A DNA stretch of 64,000 nt from Geobacter sp. Lineage in GTDB: Bacteria; Desulfobacterota; Desulfuromonadia; Geobacterales; Geobacteraceae. Position numbers and translations under genes: made by a program. This document shows positions 40,358 to 48,472 of the stretch, piece after piece (within the stretch, counting starts at the first letter, position 1; every line of letters starts with the position of its first letter). The notes under the pieces were generated by a model. The model was not told the DNA's origin and searched no databases. It was given only the letters and a program-made list of their open reading frames with translations. The stretch covers positions 62,001 to 126,000 of the forward strand of contig JACOUQ010000032.1 in NCBI GenBank assembly GCA_016177775.1, in the 5' to 3' direction.

Positions 40358-42274
40358 TTACCGGTCCCTGGTCCCTGGTCCCTGGTCCCCGGTCCCCGCC
40401 TTGAGACTGAACGGCTCATCGCTGTGCGCCGCACCGTCGAACCTCTCCTTCTGCGCCTTCGACACCTCGGCCATCTCCCCGGCCCCCCTGACTATGCGCG
40501 GGGTGAGGACGATCATCAGGTTGGTCTTCGCCCGCTGGACCGACTTCGTTTTGAAAAGCCAGCCGAGGAACGGGATGTCCCCCAGGAGCGGTATCTTCTT
40601 GATGCTCTCGGTCTCCCGGTCCTGGATCAGGCCGCCGATCACCACGGTGTCGGTATCCTTCACCACCACCGAGGTCTTGGCCGAGCGCTTGGTGGTGACC
40701 AGGTCGGTGGCCTGGCCCCGGCTGTCCTTCACCGCCGAGATCTCCTGATAGATGTCGAGCTTCACGTACTCCCCCTCGCTGATCTGAGGGGTGATGCGGA
40801 GCGTGATGCCGGTGTCCTTCCGCTCGATCGACTGCTGGGAAAGCCCGGTGGATGTGAGGTTGGTCTGGGTGACGAACGGGACGTTCTCCCCCACGAAGAT
40901 CTCGGCCTCCTTGTTGTCCGAGGTCATGATGTTCGGGGTGGAAAGGACATTGACCGCCCCATTCGATTCCAGTGCCTTGAGGACCGCCGAGAAGTTAACC
41001 GCGGTTCCGCTCAGGTCGGGAATGGTGATCCCCGCGTTCTTCATTGAAGCCAGGGTGGAGAGGAGCTGGCTAAAAGTGCTCTGCGGGTCATACTGCCCCA
41101 CGCCGGTCACGGTGCCGTCCGAGGCGCCGCCGATCACCCCCCATTGGACCCCGATCTCCTTCAACCTGTCGAGTGAGACCTCGGCGATCACGGCCTGGAC
41201 GAAGACCTGGCGGCGCCGCTTGTCCAGTTTCTGGATCACCTGGAGGAGGTTCTGGTAATCGGCCGGCGAGGCCATTATTACGAGTGAGTTGGTCGCCTTG
41301 TCCGGGGTGATGGTGATTTTACCACCTTCGAACAGGGAAGGCTGCGCGGCGGCCCCGGTCGCCTGCCCCGCAACAGGGGCCGACGCCCCCTTGACGATGC
41401 CGTCCAGCACCTTCGCCATATCGGTCGCGTCCGCGTTTTCCAGGTAATAGACGTTCACCTTGCTGCTTGCCTCCGGCGGGGCAACGTCAATCAGGGCAAC
41501 CAGCCGCCTGATCTCCTCTTTCTCCTTGTCGCTGCCGAATACCAGCAGGGCATTCAGCCTCGGGTCGGAAACGACCGTCGTGCCGAAGGCGCCGGCGGGA
41601 GCTGGAACTGGAGCACGCGCCTTCTCCCTGCCGGCCAGCCAATCCCGCACCACGGTGGCCGTGCTCTCGGCAGCGGCGTGCTTCAGGTAGATGACCTCAC
41701 CTCTGTCCCGCTGCTGGGGGGTGTCGATGGAATTGAGAATGCCGAGAACCTTCTGGAGATTAAGCGAGGAATCGACGACCAGGAGCATGTTGGCCGGTCC
41801 GAAGGAGGAGATGTGGCCGTCCTTGGAGATAACCGGCTGGAGAAAGGTGACCGCATCCTGGGCCGAGATATGGGTGATGGGGATGAGCCGGGCGACATAT
41901 GTCTCGTTGACCGGGGCCCGCTCCTTCCCCGCCAAGACCTTCACCCCGGACTGTTTGGCGCCGGCCGTGGGGACGATCTTATAGACCTTGCCCGCCTGGA
42001 CCACCGTGAACCCTTTCAGCTCCAGGACCGAGGTGAAGAGGTTGAATGCCTCGTCCGGGGAGAGCTTGGCTGGCGAGTAGACCGATATCTTTCCCTTGAC
42101 CCGGTCATCCATCACGAAGTTCTTCCCGGTCAGGTCACTGATGAACTTCACCATGGTGGAGATGTCCACGTCGCTAAAGTTCAGGACAACGCCTTTCGCG
42201 GAGGCCGGCAGGGGCAGCAGCAGGGTACAGAGCAGCAGCAGGATCGTGAGTACGGTTGCAAGTCGTTTATCCAA
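40358..42274 (-). CDS. gspD: type II secretion outer-membrane secretin GspD
   Basis: 638 residues with a signal peptide (1-26, ending LPASA). N0 and N1-N3 domains follow (GVVLNFSDVDISTMVKFISD; KHAAAESTATVVRDW), then the secretin beta-barrel with ALESNGAVNVLSTPNIMTSD, EIFVGENVPFV and VVKDTDTVVIGGLIQDRE, ending TPRIV. The last dozen residues (GTGDQGPGTRDR) and the TAA stop are encoded by a GGGACCAGGGACC repeat tract, so the native C-terminus has been replaced or extended. No S-domain for a classical pilotin is apparent. Confidence 0.96.
   Translation of the reverse strand: MDKRLATVLTILLLLCTLLLPLPASAKGVVLNFSDVDISTMVKFISDLTGKNFVMDDRVKGKISVYSPAKLSPDEAFNLFTSVLELKGFTVVQAGKVYKIVPTAGAKQSGVKVLAGKERAPVNETYVARLIPITHISAQDAVTFLQPVISKDGHISSFGPANMLLVVDSSLNLQKVLGILNSIDTPQQRDRGEVIYLKHAAAESTATVVRDWLAGREKARAPVPAPAGAFGTTVVSDPRLNALLVFGSDKEKEEIRRLVALIDVAPPEASSKVNVYYLENADATDMAKVLDGIVKGASAPVAGQATGAAAQPSLFEGGKITITPDKATNSLVIMASPADYQNLLQVIQKLDKRRRQVFVQAVIAEVSLDRLKEIGVQWGVIGGASDGTVTGVGQYDPQSTFSQLLSTLASMKNAGITIPDLSGTAVNFSAVLKALESNGAVNVLSTPNIMTSDNKEAEIFVGENVPFVTQTNLTSTGLSQQSIERKDTGITLRITPQISEGEYVKLDIYQEISAVKDSRGQATDLVTTKRSAKTSVVVKDTDTVVIGGLIQDRETESIKKIPLLGDIPFLGWLFKTKSVQRAKTNLMIVLTPRIVRGAGEMAEVSKAQKERFDGAAHSDEPFSLKAGTGDQGPGTRDR
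40361..40398. repeat. GGGACCAGGGACC tract forming the gspD 3' end
   Basis: Five to six GGGACC(A/G) units ending GGGACCGGTAA on the minus strand. It matches the tract at the hypB end (GGGGACTGGTAA) and at the ftsK start. It is read in frame as the GspD tail. Confidence 0.8.
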
Positions 42275-42292
42275 AGAGAGCCTCCCGCCATC

Positions 42293-42349
42293 GTAGGGGC
42301 AGACCTGTGTGTCTGCCCGGTTTGGGCGGCCACATGGGGCCGCCCCTAC
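42293..42349. repeat. GTAGGGGC...GCCCCTAC palindromic repeat
   Basis: Ends GTAGGGGC and GCCCCTAC; the left half GGCAGACCTGTGTGTCTGCC equals that of 8813-8872. The right half is different (GGGCGGCCACATGGGGCCGCCC), a mosaic copy. It separates gspC and gspD. Confidence 0.88.
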
Positions 42350-42352
42350 ATA

Positions 42353-43207
42353 TCATCTTATTTCGTAATTCATAGTCACCGGCTGGCCGTCCCGCACCAG
42401 ATCCAGCTTGATCCGGCTCTGCCCCTTCAGGGAAACAAAGGACTGGATCGCCTTTTCCGGGGAATCGATGGGGAAATCGTTGATCCGCAGAAGCACGTCG
42501 CCGTTCCTGATCCCCACCATGCCGAAGATCCCGGCAGGTTTCACCTCGGAAGCGCGGAACCCCTCCACCTTCCCCTCCTTGACACTGGGGAGGAGGCGGG
42601 CGTCGGTCATCGCCTGGCCGATATTGTCGAGGGCCGCATTGAGCGCCCGCTGGTCCACCACGAAGCTGGAACTGCCGACCGGCGCCGCCATCTGGGACTG
42701 AGAATGCTGTCCAGGCTTTCCGGATTCCGCCGGGGTCGTGGGGGTAAGAAGCTCCACCCGCTTCCCGTTGACCGAAAGATAGGCCCGTTCCTTCTTCACC
42801 GCCACCAGCGGCCCAACGCCGAAGACCTTCTCGCCGAGCCTGAAGACCCGTTCCTCCTGGGTGCTCGTCTTCATGACCAGAGCAAAGGTGTCCCGGTATG
42901 AGCCGAGCGCAGTCCCAACGAGGATCAGGTCGGATGTGGAGACCCCGCCTTCCTGCGGTCCCTTGCTCTGGATGACAGGGGTCAGCGCCCCCTTGGTCGC
43001 CTTGCCGAAGAGCCCCTTTCCCATAATGGGGGAGAAGGAGAGGAGGTCCTCGGCAACGGGCGCTAGCGGAGTGGTTTGTTTGTTAGTTGTGGAGGGGAAA
43101 GCATGGGAAAGCCTGTACGATATGAAGTCGGTGGCCAGCCTGGCAAGGGCGCCGGTGATTGCCAGGGCGAGAAGTATGTTGAGAAGGAGGAGCTTTTTCG
43201 AGGTCAT
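42353..43207 (-). CDS. gspC: type II secretion system protein GspC
   Basis: 284 residues: one membrane helix (about 5-25), the homology region (DLILVGTALGSYRDTFALVM ... VFRLGEKVFGVGPLV), a Ser/Gln-rich linker, and a C-terminal PDZ domain (VKPAGIFGMVGIRNGDVLLR, INDFPIDSPEKAIQSFVSLK). It bridges the inner platform to the GspD secretin and helps choose substrates. The ATG at 43207 has GGGAAAGG upstream; a TTG and a GTG just before it are less likely. First gene of the gsp operon. Confidence 0.92.
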   Translation of the reverse strand: MTSKKLLLLNILLALAITGALARLATDFISYRLSHAFPSTTNKQTTPLAPVAEDLLSFSPIMGKGLFGKATKGALTPVIQSKGPQEGGVSTSDLILVGTALGSYRDTFALVMKTSTQEERVFRLGEKVFGVGPLVAVKKERAYLSVNGKRVELLTPTTPAESGKPGQHSQSQMAAPVGSSSFVVDQRALNAALDNIGQAMTDARLLPSVKEGKVEGFRASEVKPAGIFGMVGIRNGDVLLRINDFPIDSPEKAIQSFVSLKGQSRIKLDLVRDGQPVTMNYEIR

Positions 43208-43237
43208 CACTGCCTTTCCCAATTTCAGTGGTCAGTC

Positions 43238-43266
43238 AGTGTACCTTACCTCCCCAGGCAAGGCAA
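43238..43266 (-). promoter_or_regulatory. candidate sigma-70 promoter of the gsp operon
   Basis: On the minus strand TTGCCT, a 17-base spacer and TACACT, about 30 bases before the gspC start. It suggests that gspC-N can be transcribed separately from the three genes upstream. Confidence 0.55.
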
Positions 43267-43344
43267 GCCTTTAATATTCAAGGAAAAGCAGCCAAAACTT
43301 GCGTCATCGGCGGGGTTTGCGGATATCTTCATGAGACTCATGTA

Positions 43345-44175
43345 CTATCTATACGGATTCTGCAATTCAGGATATACACATATATTGCCGACATTATCGA
43401 TGGAAACCGTAAGCTTCACCACCCTCTCCGCCAGACCGAAGCTGGCCGGTAGCGGCAAGACATTCCAGTCGATCGTTTCCACGAGGACCTCCGACAACTC
43501 ATTGTCGGTCTCGGAATCCACAACAACATCCTCGATTGTCCCGTCCTGTTGCAGGATGATTTCCACCGCCGCCGACTGATTGTGCATCTGCGGCAGCCGG
43601 GATGCAGTAATGAACGTTGCCAGGGAACCCTTCAGCGATTTTGCGATAGACTTGTAATAGTTTCGGGCCTTGACGGCATGCAGTTGGACCTCCACGTTCA
43701 TCATGAACTGATGGCGCCAGGCCTGGAGCTGTTTCGGAGCATATTCACTAAAGGCTTCGATATCCCGCTTGCCCACAGAAAGCGCCGCGGCGGAACGGCT
43801 ACCGGTGTCAGCGCTGGCAGTGCCGACCTTGGGGTATCCATTCCCGGAACCTGGAGGCTCTTTTACCAGAAGCGAAGACGGAGCGCCCGTAGTGTCATCC
43901 CGGACGCTCCCCTCCCTTTTTTCACCAACGGCCCTGGCTTCACTTGCCGGCCTTAGGTTTCTCGCGCTGTTCAAAGCATTTCTCAGCGCACCCCTCCGGG
44001 CATCCCTTGTCACAGCTGGACCGGCGTTTTTCCCGGCAATGTCGGCGTTCACCCAGCAGCTTACGTAAATAACCGGCACTTCAGGTCGTTCCCCAAAGGT
44101 AGCTGCGAGTAAAAGCAAGGCGCCGCAGTGGATTACGGCAGACGAAACCAGGGAGATTCCAAAAAAAATCCGCAT
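43345..44175 (-). CDS. TonB/TolA-like periplasm-spanning protein
   Basis: 276 residues: a short cytoplasmic start and one membrane helix (about 8-28). A long Arg/Ala/Gly-rich disordered linker follows (about 35-130), then a helical stretch, and a C-terminal TonB-like domain (NQSAAVEIILQQDGTIEDVV; NVLPLPASFGLAERVVKLTV). The frame of the C-terminal domain is that of energy-transducer TonB/TolA C-domains, but no ExbB/ExbD lies nearby. It overlaps or abuts the 557-residue gene and lies directly upstream of the gsp operon, so a link with secretion is possible. Confidence 0.72.
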   Translation of the reverse strand: MRIFFGISLVSSAVIHCGALLLLAATFGERPEVPVIYVSCWVNADIAGKNAGPAVTRDARRGALRNALNSARNLRPASEARAVGEKREGSVRDDTTGAPSSLLVKEPPGSGNGYPKVGTASADTGSRSAAALSVGKRDIEAFSEYAPKQLQAWRHQFMMNVEVQLHAVKARNYYKSIAKSLKGSLATFITASRLPQMHNQSAAVEIILQQDGTIEDVVVDSETDNELSEVLVETIDWNVLPLPASFGLAERVVKLTVSIDNVGNICVYPELQNPYR

Positions 44176-44186
44176 AAATCCATGAA

Positions 44187-45860
44187 TCAATCGAAATCGG
44201 GCGAAAGGGATGTTATTACCAAGGCCCTTTTCTGGGCTGCTGTCAGCGCAGTGGTTCCGTTGCTGGTGCCGCCAAGGGCCGATTGCCTTGCAATCAGCCT
44301 GGTAACGAAGGTGTCCATCACTCCCTCCATTGCTGACATGCTGGGGCTCGAGCCAAGTCCGCTGAAGGCAGCAAACTTGGCAAATTCGATAATGCTCACG
44401 TCCTCCTTGAGGCCGAAAAGAGAAGCCATGGTCGTCGGCATGTTCCTCTCATCGCCCGAAGCACTGTTGTCGTTGTTGATGCCGAAATCGTGCCTGGTAC
44501 TGTTTACTCCGTTACTCGAATCGTCGTCGCTGTCGAGCCACGACATCATGGAAGGGACAGCCAAGGTGTCGCGCGTGTAGCTCATGCTCCCCCCACCGCT
44601 CTGCAGGGAGGCGGCGAAGCTCGTCTGCACCGCCATCGGGATTGGCCAGTTCACCTGGGCGCTCCCCTGGGTGAAGAACTTGAACATGTTGTCGTTGTTG
44701 ATGAATGCCGTGCATCCGGCATCCCCGTTGCAGAAGGCTGATATCAGGGCGGCCTGCATGGTGTCGATCTCCGCGTCCGTCGAGGCGGCATTGGTGATGA
44801 ACGTGCTGAAGGCGCTCTGCATTGCTGTATTGATGGCATTCTGCGCAGACTGAATGTCCGATGTGCTGGGAGTGCTGCTCTCGTCGGCGAACAGCGCCTC
44901 GAAAGCCTTGAAGGCGTTTTCCATGGCCGTAAATAACGTGTTTGCCGCAGCCGTGTACCTTGTCACCTGGCTGGAACTTGCGTTAAGGGTTGTGAGCGCA
45001 TTCGAGTATTTCTGTAAGGCCTTTTCGGCCCGCATCTTGCTGATGGCGCTCGACATCTCGGCGTCCACCGAGCTTTTGAACCATGTCGGAAGGGCCGCCC
45101 ATGATGAATCGTTCCCGATCGAGTCCCCCGCAGCCATCAATGCCAGCTCTACATGGTCTTCCGGGCACCCGGCATCGCCGGAGGCCTGGATGAATATCCT
45201 CATAAGCAGCCCGGCTGCCTTTCCCCTGTTCTCCGCCGAGGCAGCGGCAGTCGTGGCATCCACAGCATCCTTGTACAGGGCGGTGAATTGGCCGAGCCTG
45301 CTGACTATGCCGCTCTTGAAGGTAACAAGTTCGGCCGCCGTCATCCCTTCTGCAGTCATTTTGTTCTGAAAAGCCGTGGCCGCATTGGCTCCCGCGGTTC
45401 CTACCCTTGCCAGGTCAGCTGCCCCAAGCGCCCCTGTCCGAAGTATCACCATTCCAAAGGCGACGAAGATCGGGTTGTCGCTCCCGGCTGACTGCATGGC
45501 GCTGAGAAACGCCTCGGTCTGGTCTTCGGTCACCAGGGAAAGCCCGAGGCTCGTGGTGTCGTTCGCGGAAGGTGCGGGAACGATTGCCCGGCGCACCGTG
45601 TTGCCGTCCGGGTCCTTTATGGTTATGAGAAGGAAGTTGTATGTACTGCTGGTAGGAACCGTAGAGAATGTGAAAGCGACTTTTTCGCTGCTGTCCGCAA
45701 CAGCAGTGGTGGTGGACGCTGTCGTGCCGACCGTGCCGTTAGAATTTATAGGCGCCACCTCGATGGTATAGGTCGTTCCGGCCGTCAGTGCATAGCCGTC
45801 CGGAATGGAAAAGACCAACAGTGCAAATGCTGTTATCAAAAGCCTGTACATTGTATTCAT
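44187..45860 (-). CDS. 557-residue secreted protein, unknown function
   Basis: Signal peptide 1-25 (ending DGYALT), then a beta-rich first domain (GTTYTIEVAPINSNGTVGTT, RRAIVPAPSANDTTSLGLSL). A long mainly helical, Ala/Ser/Thr-rich region follows (about 120-400), and then a Gly/Asp-rich end with DSDDDSSNGVNSTRHDFGIN. Two cysteine pairs (GDAGCPEDH, CNGDAGC) may form disulfides. GGGGG stands before the ATG. It lies 20 bases after a 45-residue lipoprotein gene and is followed by the TonB-like gene. No family recognised. Confidence 0.78.
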   Translation of the reverse strand: MNTMYRLLITAFALLVFSIPDGYALTAGTTYTIEVAPINSNGTVGTTASTTTAVADSSEKVAFTFSTVPTSSTYNFLLITIKDPDGNTVRRAIVPAPSANDTTSLGLSLVTEDQTEAFLSAMQSAGSDNPIFVAFGMVILRTGALGAADLARVGTAGANAATAFQNKMTAEGMTAAELVTFKSGIVSRLGQFTALYKDAVDATTAAASAENRGKAAGLLMRIFIQASGDAGCPEDHVELALMAAGDSIGNDSSWAALPTWFKSSVDAEMSSAISKMRAEKALQKYSNALTTLNASSSQVTRYTAAANTLFTAMENAFKAFEALFADESSTPSTSDIQSAQNAINTAMQSAFSTFITNAASTDAEIDTMQAALISAFCNGDAGCTAFINNDNMFKFFTQGSAQVNWPIPMAVQTSFAASLQSGGGSMSYTRDTLAVPSMMSWLDSDDDSSNGVNSTRHDFGINNDNSASGDERNMPTTMASLFGLKEDVSIIEFAKFAAFSGLGSSPSMSAMEGVMDTFVTRLIARQSALGGTSNGTTALTAAQKRALVITSLSPDFD

Positions 45861-45880
45861 CGCTCACCCCCCTTTCGTCT

Positions 45881-46018
45881 CTATTCTCCACTCCCCGAAA
45901 CGCTGCCGCTACTGCCGCTACCAGTACTGCTCCCCCCACTACTGCCGCAGCCTCCGGAAATGCCGATTGCCAGAAACAACAGTAACCAAACAGCAATAAG
46001 GACCGATTTATGCCACAT
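45881..46018 (-). CDS. 45-residue Gly/Ser-rich lipoprotein
   Basis: MWHKSVLIAVWLLLFLAIGI is a signal segment; SGGC is a lipobox-like cleavage site, and the mature part is only about 22 residues of Gly and Ser (GSSGGSSTGSGSSGSVSGSG). A CGAAAGGGGGTAGCGAAG leader gives a good ribosome-binding site, and the same CGAAAGGGGG occurs before the next gene, 20 bases downstream. Likely a real small lipoprotein at the head of the operon. Confidence 0.62.
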   Translation of the reverse strand: MWHKSVLIAVWLLLFLAIGISGGCGSSGGSSTGSGSSGSVSGSGE

Positions 46019-46144
46019 CTTCGCTACCCCCTTTCGGTTCGGTATATGGACCAACATTAGCATTACATAATTGTTAGATTTTATCACCCGGATTTCAGAT
46101 TGCCAGGGACAAGCTTTCCGGATTGGGAGGAAACAGTCAGCCGG

Positions 46145-46174
46145 TTGAATTCGTCTTGCCTGCTGTGTTATCAT
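46145..46174 (+). promoter_or_regulatory. candidate mqnB promoter
   Basis: TTGAAT, an 18-base spacer and TATCAT, about 40 bases before the mqnB ATG. It lies in the divergent region between mqnB and the small lipoprotein gene. Confidence 0.55.
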
Positions 46175-46213
46175 AGATTGGGATATTTACTCAAGGGAAA
46201 GGATCGGAACGGT

Positions 46214-46933
46214 ATGAAAACGGTGCTGGTGACAGCTTCTACCCTACAGGAGATCTCTCTGCTGACCAGCCCCCTCGGCACCACTGAGATTTCTTTTGAT
46301 GGGGCAGTTAAAACCTTTGAGAAAAAGCTCGACAACCTCACGGTCATCCTGTCCATAACCGGCATCGGAAAAGTCAATGCTGCCTCGGCCTGCACGGCAC
46401 TCATCAGGCATTTCAAGCCGGGCTTGATTGTCAACGCCGGTTGTGCCGGTGCCTTTCCCGGAAGCGGAATGACCGTCGGCGACCTTGCCATCGCCACGAC
46501 GGAGATTTACGGCGACGAGGGGGTTCTGACTCCGGATGGCTGGCAGCCAATGGATCTGATCGGTATCCCCTTGGCCACCAGAAACGAGCGGTCTTTTTTC
46601 AACGAATTTCCGCTCTCGCTGCAATTTTCCTCCATGGCTATGAAGCTGGCGGACGGCTTGGGAGTTCCTTTGAAGCGGGGAAAGTTCGTCACCGTCTCCA
46701 CCTGCAGCGGCACCCTGGCACGGGGAGAGGAGCTGCACCGCCGCTTCGGCGCCCTGTGCGAAAACATGGAGGGGGCCGCAGTCGCCCATGTGGCCATGCT
46801 TTATGGCGTTGACTGCATGGAACTCCGCGGCATCAGCAACTTGGTGGAGGACCGCGATCTTTCCGGCTGGAACATCCCCCTCGCGGTGGAACGAGCGCAA
46901 CGATTTCTCCTGAAGTTCATCGAAATATTGTAG
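46214..46933 (+). CDS. mqnB: futalosine hydrolase
   Basis: A menaquinone-synthesis enzyme (futalosine route) that removes the base from futalosine. 239 residues of the nucleoside phosphorylase fold: TGIGKVNAASACTALI, NAGCAGAF, STCSGTLARGEEL, and ENMEGAAVAHVAMLYG, where the Met-Glu pair binds the ribose. The ATG at 46214 follows AAAGGATCGGAACGG. The TAG stop is the first three bases of a GTAGGGGC repeat. mqnD follows directly, so these two pathway genes are together. Confidence 0.93.
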   Translation: MKTVLVTASTLQEISLLTSPLGTTEISFDGAVKTFEKKLDNLTVILSITGIGKVNAASACTALIRHFKPGLIVNAGCAGAFPGSGMTVGDLAIATTEIYGDEGVLTPDGWQPMDLIGIPLATRNERSFFNEFPLSLQFSSMAMKLADGLGVPLKRGKFVTVSTCSGTLARGEELHRRFGALCENMEGAAVAHVAMLYGVDCMELRGISNLVEDRDLSGWNIPLAVERAQRFLLKFIEIL

Positions 46934-46953
46934 GGGCGCAGCATGCTGCGCCC
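46931..46953 (+). repeat. 20-bp palindrome of the GTAGGGGC family, containing the mqnB stop
   Basis: TAGGGGCGCAGCATGCTGCG followed by CCC; the core GGGCGCAGCATGCTGCGCCC is identical to 482-501. Its leading TAG is the mqnB stop codon. Confidence 0.85.
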
Positions 46954-46964
46954 ATGGGAATTCC

Positions 46965-47825
46965 ATGACGCCCTCACCATTCACCATTCACCATCCACCG
47001 CTTTCACTTGGCTTCTCCCCCTGTCCCAACGACACGTTCATATTCCATGCGCTGGTCCACGGCCTCGTGCAAGCCGGGGGTCTGAAATTCACCGAGAGAC
47101 TCGAAGACGTGGAGACCCTGAACCGGCTGGTTCTCGACCGGGCGCTGGACATCAGCAAGATATCCTACCACCTCCTTGGCCATGTCCGCGACGATTACTG
47201 CCTGCTCCGGTCCGGCGGGGCGCTGGGGCGAGGATGCGGGCCGCTGCTCGTGGCCGGAGAAAATATTGATACTGATCGGCTCAATGGGAAACGGATTGCG
47301 GTTCCAGGACAGTATACTACAGCCGCGCTCCTGTTACGGCTTTTCAGCCCCTTTCTTGCTGATATCGAATACATGCCGTTCCACGAGATCATGCCAGCGG
47401 TGGCGGAAGGAAGTGTCGACGCCGGCGTCATCATTCACGAGTCCCGCTTCACCTTCCAGGAATACGGCCTGGTCAAACTCCTTGACCTCGGGGAATGGTG
47501 GGAGCAGGAAACCGGCCATCCCATCCCGCTTGGCGGGATCGTGGCCAAGCGCTCGCTGGGGAGCGATATCATTACTGCCGTCGATGCCGCACTGCGGGCG
47601 AGCGTGGAGCACGCCTTCGCCCATCCGGCTGATTCGCTCCCCTATATCCGCGCCCATTCCCAGGAGATGAGCGACGAGGTCTGCGCGTCCCACATCGGCC
47701 TCTATGTGAACCCCTTCTCCATCGACCTCGGCGACGAGGGAATGGCGGCAGTCAAGACCCTCCTTGGCCGTGCCGAAGCGGCCGGCATCATCCCCCCGTA
47801 TTCCTCCCCTCTCTTTTGCAAATAG
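46965..47825 (+). CDS. mqnD: 1,4-dihydroxy-6-naphthoate synthase
   Basis: A later step of the futalosine menaquinone pathway; converts cyclic dehypoxanthinyl futalosine. 286 residues of the MqnA/MqnD periplasmic-binding-protein fold: LGFSPCPNDTFIFHALVHGL, ISKISYHLLGHV, CGPLLVAG, VPGQYTTAALLLRLF and VIIHESRFTFQEYGLVKLLD. The first residues (MTPSPFTIHHPP) come from an ACCATTCACCATTCACCATC tandem (46977-47000), so the original N-terminus may begin at LGFSPCPND. It directly follows mqnB. Confidence 0.95.
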   Translation: MTPSPFTIHHPPLSLGFSPCPNDTFIFHALVHGLVQAGGLKFTERLEDVETLNRLVLDRALDISKISYHLLGHVRDDYCLLRSGGALGRGCGPLLVAGENIDTDRLNGKRIAVPGQYTTAALLLRLFSPFLADIEYMPFHEIMPAVAEGSVDAGVIIHESRFTFQEYGLVKLLDLGEWWEQETGHPIPLGGIVAKRSLGSDIITAVDAALRASVEHAFAHPADSLPYIRAHSQEMSDEVCASHIGLYVNPFSIDLGDEGMAAVKTLLGRAEAAGIIPPYSSPLFCK

Positions 47826-47938
47826 TCTGCATATTTCTCCTGCAATTTCGCTATGTTGGCGTTTTTGCGTTGGTTTTCCACTTGACCGCGACAAAATCTT
47901 CATGATATAAAGCACCCTCGCCAGAAAAGGAGGTGCCC

Positions 47939-48391
47939 ATGGTACGCTTGAGCGTGCGGGGAAGGTACGTGGTGGTTGCGTTTCTTTTCCTGCTGTTCAC
48001 CCTTGTGCATACGCTTCCGCTCAAGGCTGAAGAACAAATGGCCGGCCCGTCCGGGGAGACTTCGGCAACGACCGCAGTCGACGAAGGCGGCAAAGAAGGT
48101 ATCGCGTCCTACTATGCGAAAAGTTACAACGGAAAGAGAACCACCAGCGGTAAACGCTACCACCCCGAAAAACTGACTGCCGCGCATCCTGACCTTCCGC
48201 TCGGCACCAAAGTCAGGGTGGTTAATCTGTCCAACGGCAAGGACGTGGTTGTCACCATCAATGACCGTTGCCGCAAGAGGAAGGCGCCGTTCATCGACCT
48301 CTCCCGGGCAGCGGCGCAACAACTCGGGTTTTTTGGCAAGGGAATCGCCAGAGTCAGGATAATCCCTCTTGAAGGTGACTCTCCCGCATAA
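47939..48391 (+). CDS. RlpA-like double-psi beta-barrel protein
   Basis: 150 residues. An N-terminal hydrophobic export signal (about 10-30) has no lipobox Cys, so it is secreted or anchored rather than a true lipoprotein. The DPBB domain follows: GIASYYAKSYNGKRTTSGKR, LTAAHPDLPLGTKVRVVNLS and INDRCRKRKAPFIDLSRAAA. RlpA proteins act as septal lytic transglycosylases on naked glycan; no SPOR domain is present. AAGGAGGTGCCC precedes the ATG at 47939, an excellent ribosome-binding site. Confidence 0.88.
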   Translation: MVRLSVRGRYVVVAFLFLLFTLVHTLPLKAEEQMAGPSGETSATTAVDEGGKEGIASYYAKSYNGKRTTSGKRYHPEKLTAAHPDLPLGTKVRVVNLSNGKDVVVTINDRCRKRKAPFIDLSRAAAQQLGFFGKGIARVRIIPLEGDSPA

Positions 48392-48417
48392 CGGACACAA
48401 AAAAAGTCTCCTTAACG

Positions 48418-48450
48418 AAAAAAGCCGGGTCTGGTTGACTCGGCTTTTTT
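48418..48450. terminator. bidirectional intrinsic terminator, rlpA-like / TPR gene
   Basis: AAAAAAGCCG pairs with CGGCTTTTTT around a 13-base loop between two convergent genes. T runs are present on both strands. Confidence 0.88.
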
Positions 48451-48472
48451 CATGTCATGCAAGAGAATGAGA

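Noticed and set aside
43345..44175. TonB-like gene considered as part of a full TonB-ExbB-ExbD system
   Set aside because: No ExbB or ExbD homologue is near, and the neighbours are secretion genes, so only a TonB-like fold is claimed.
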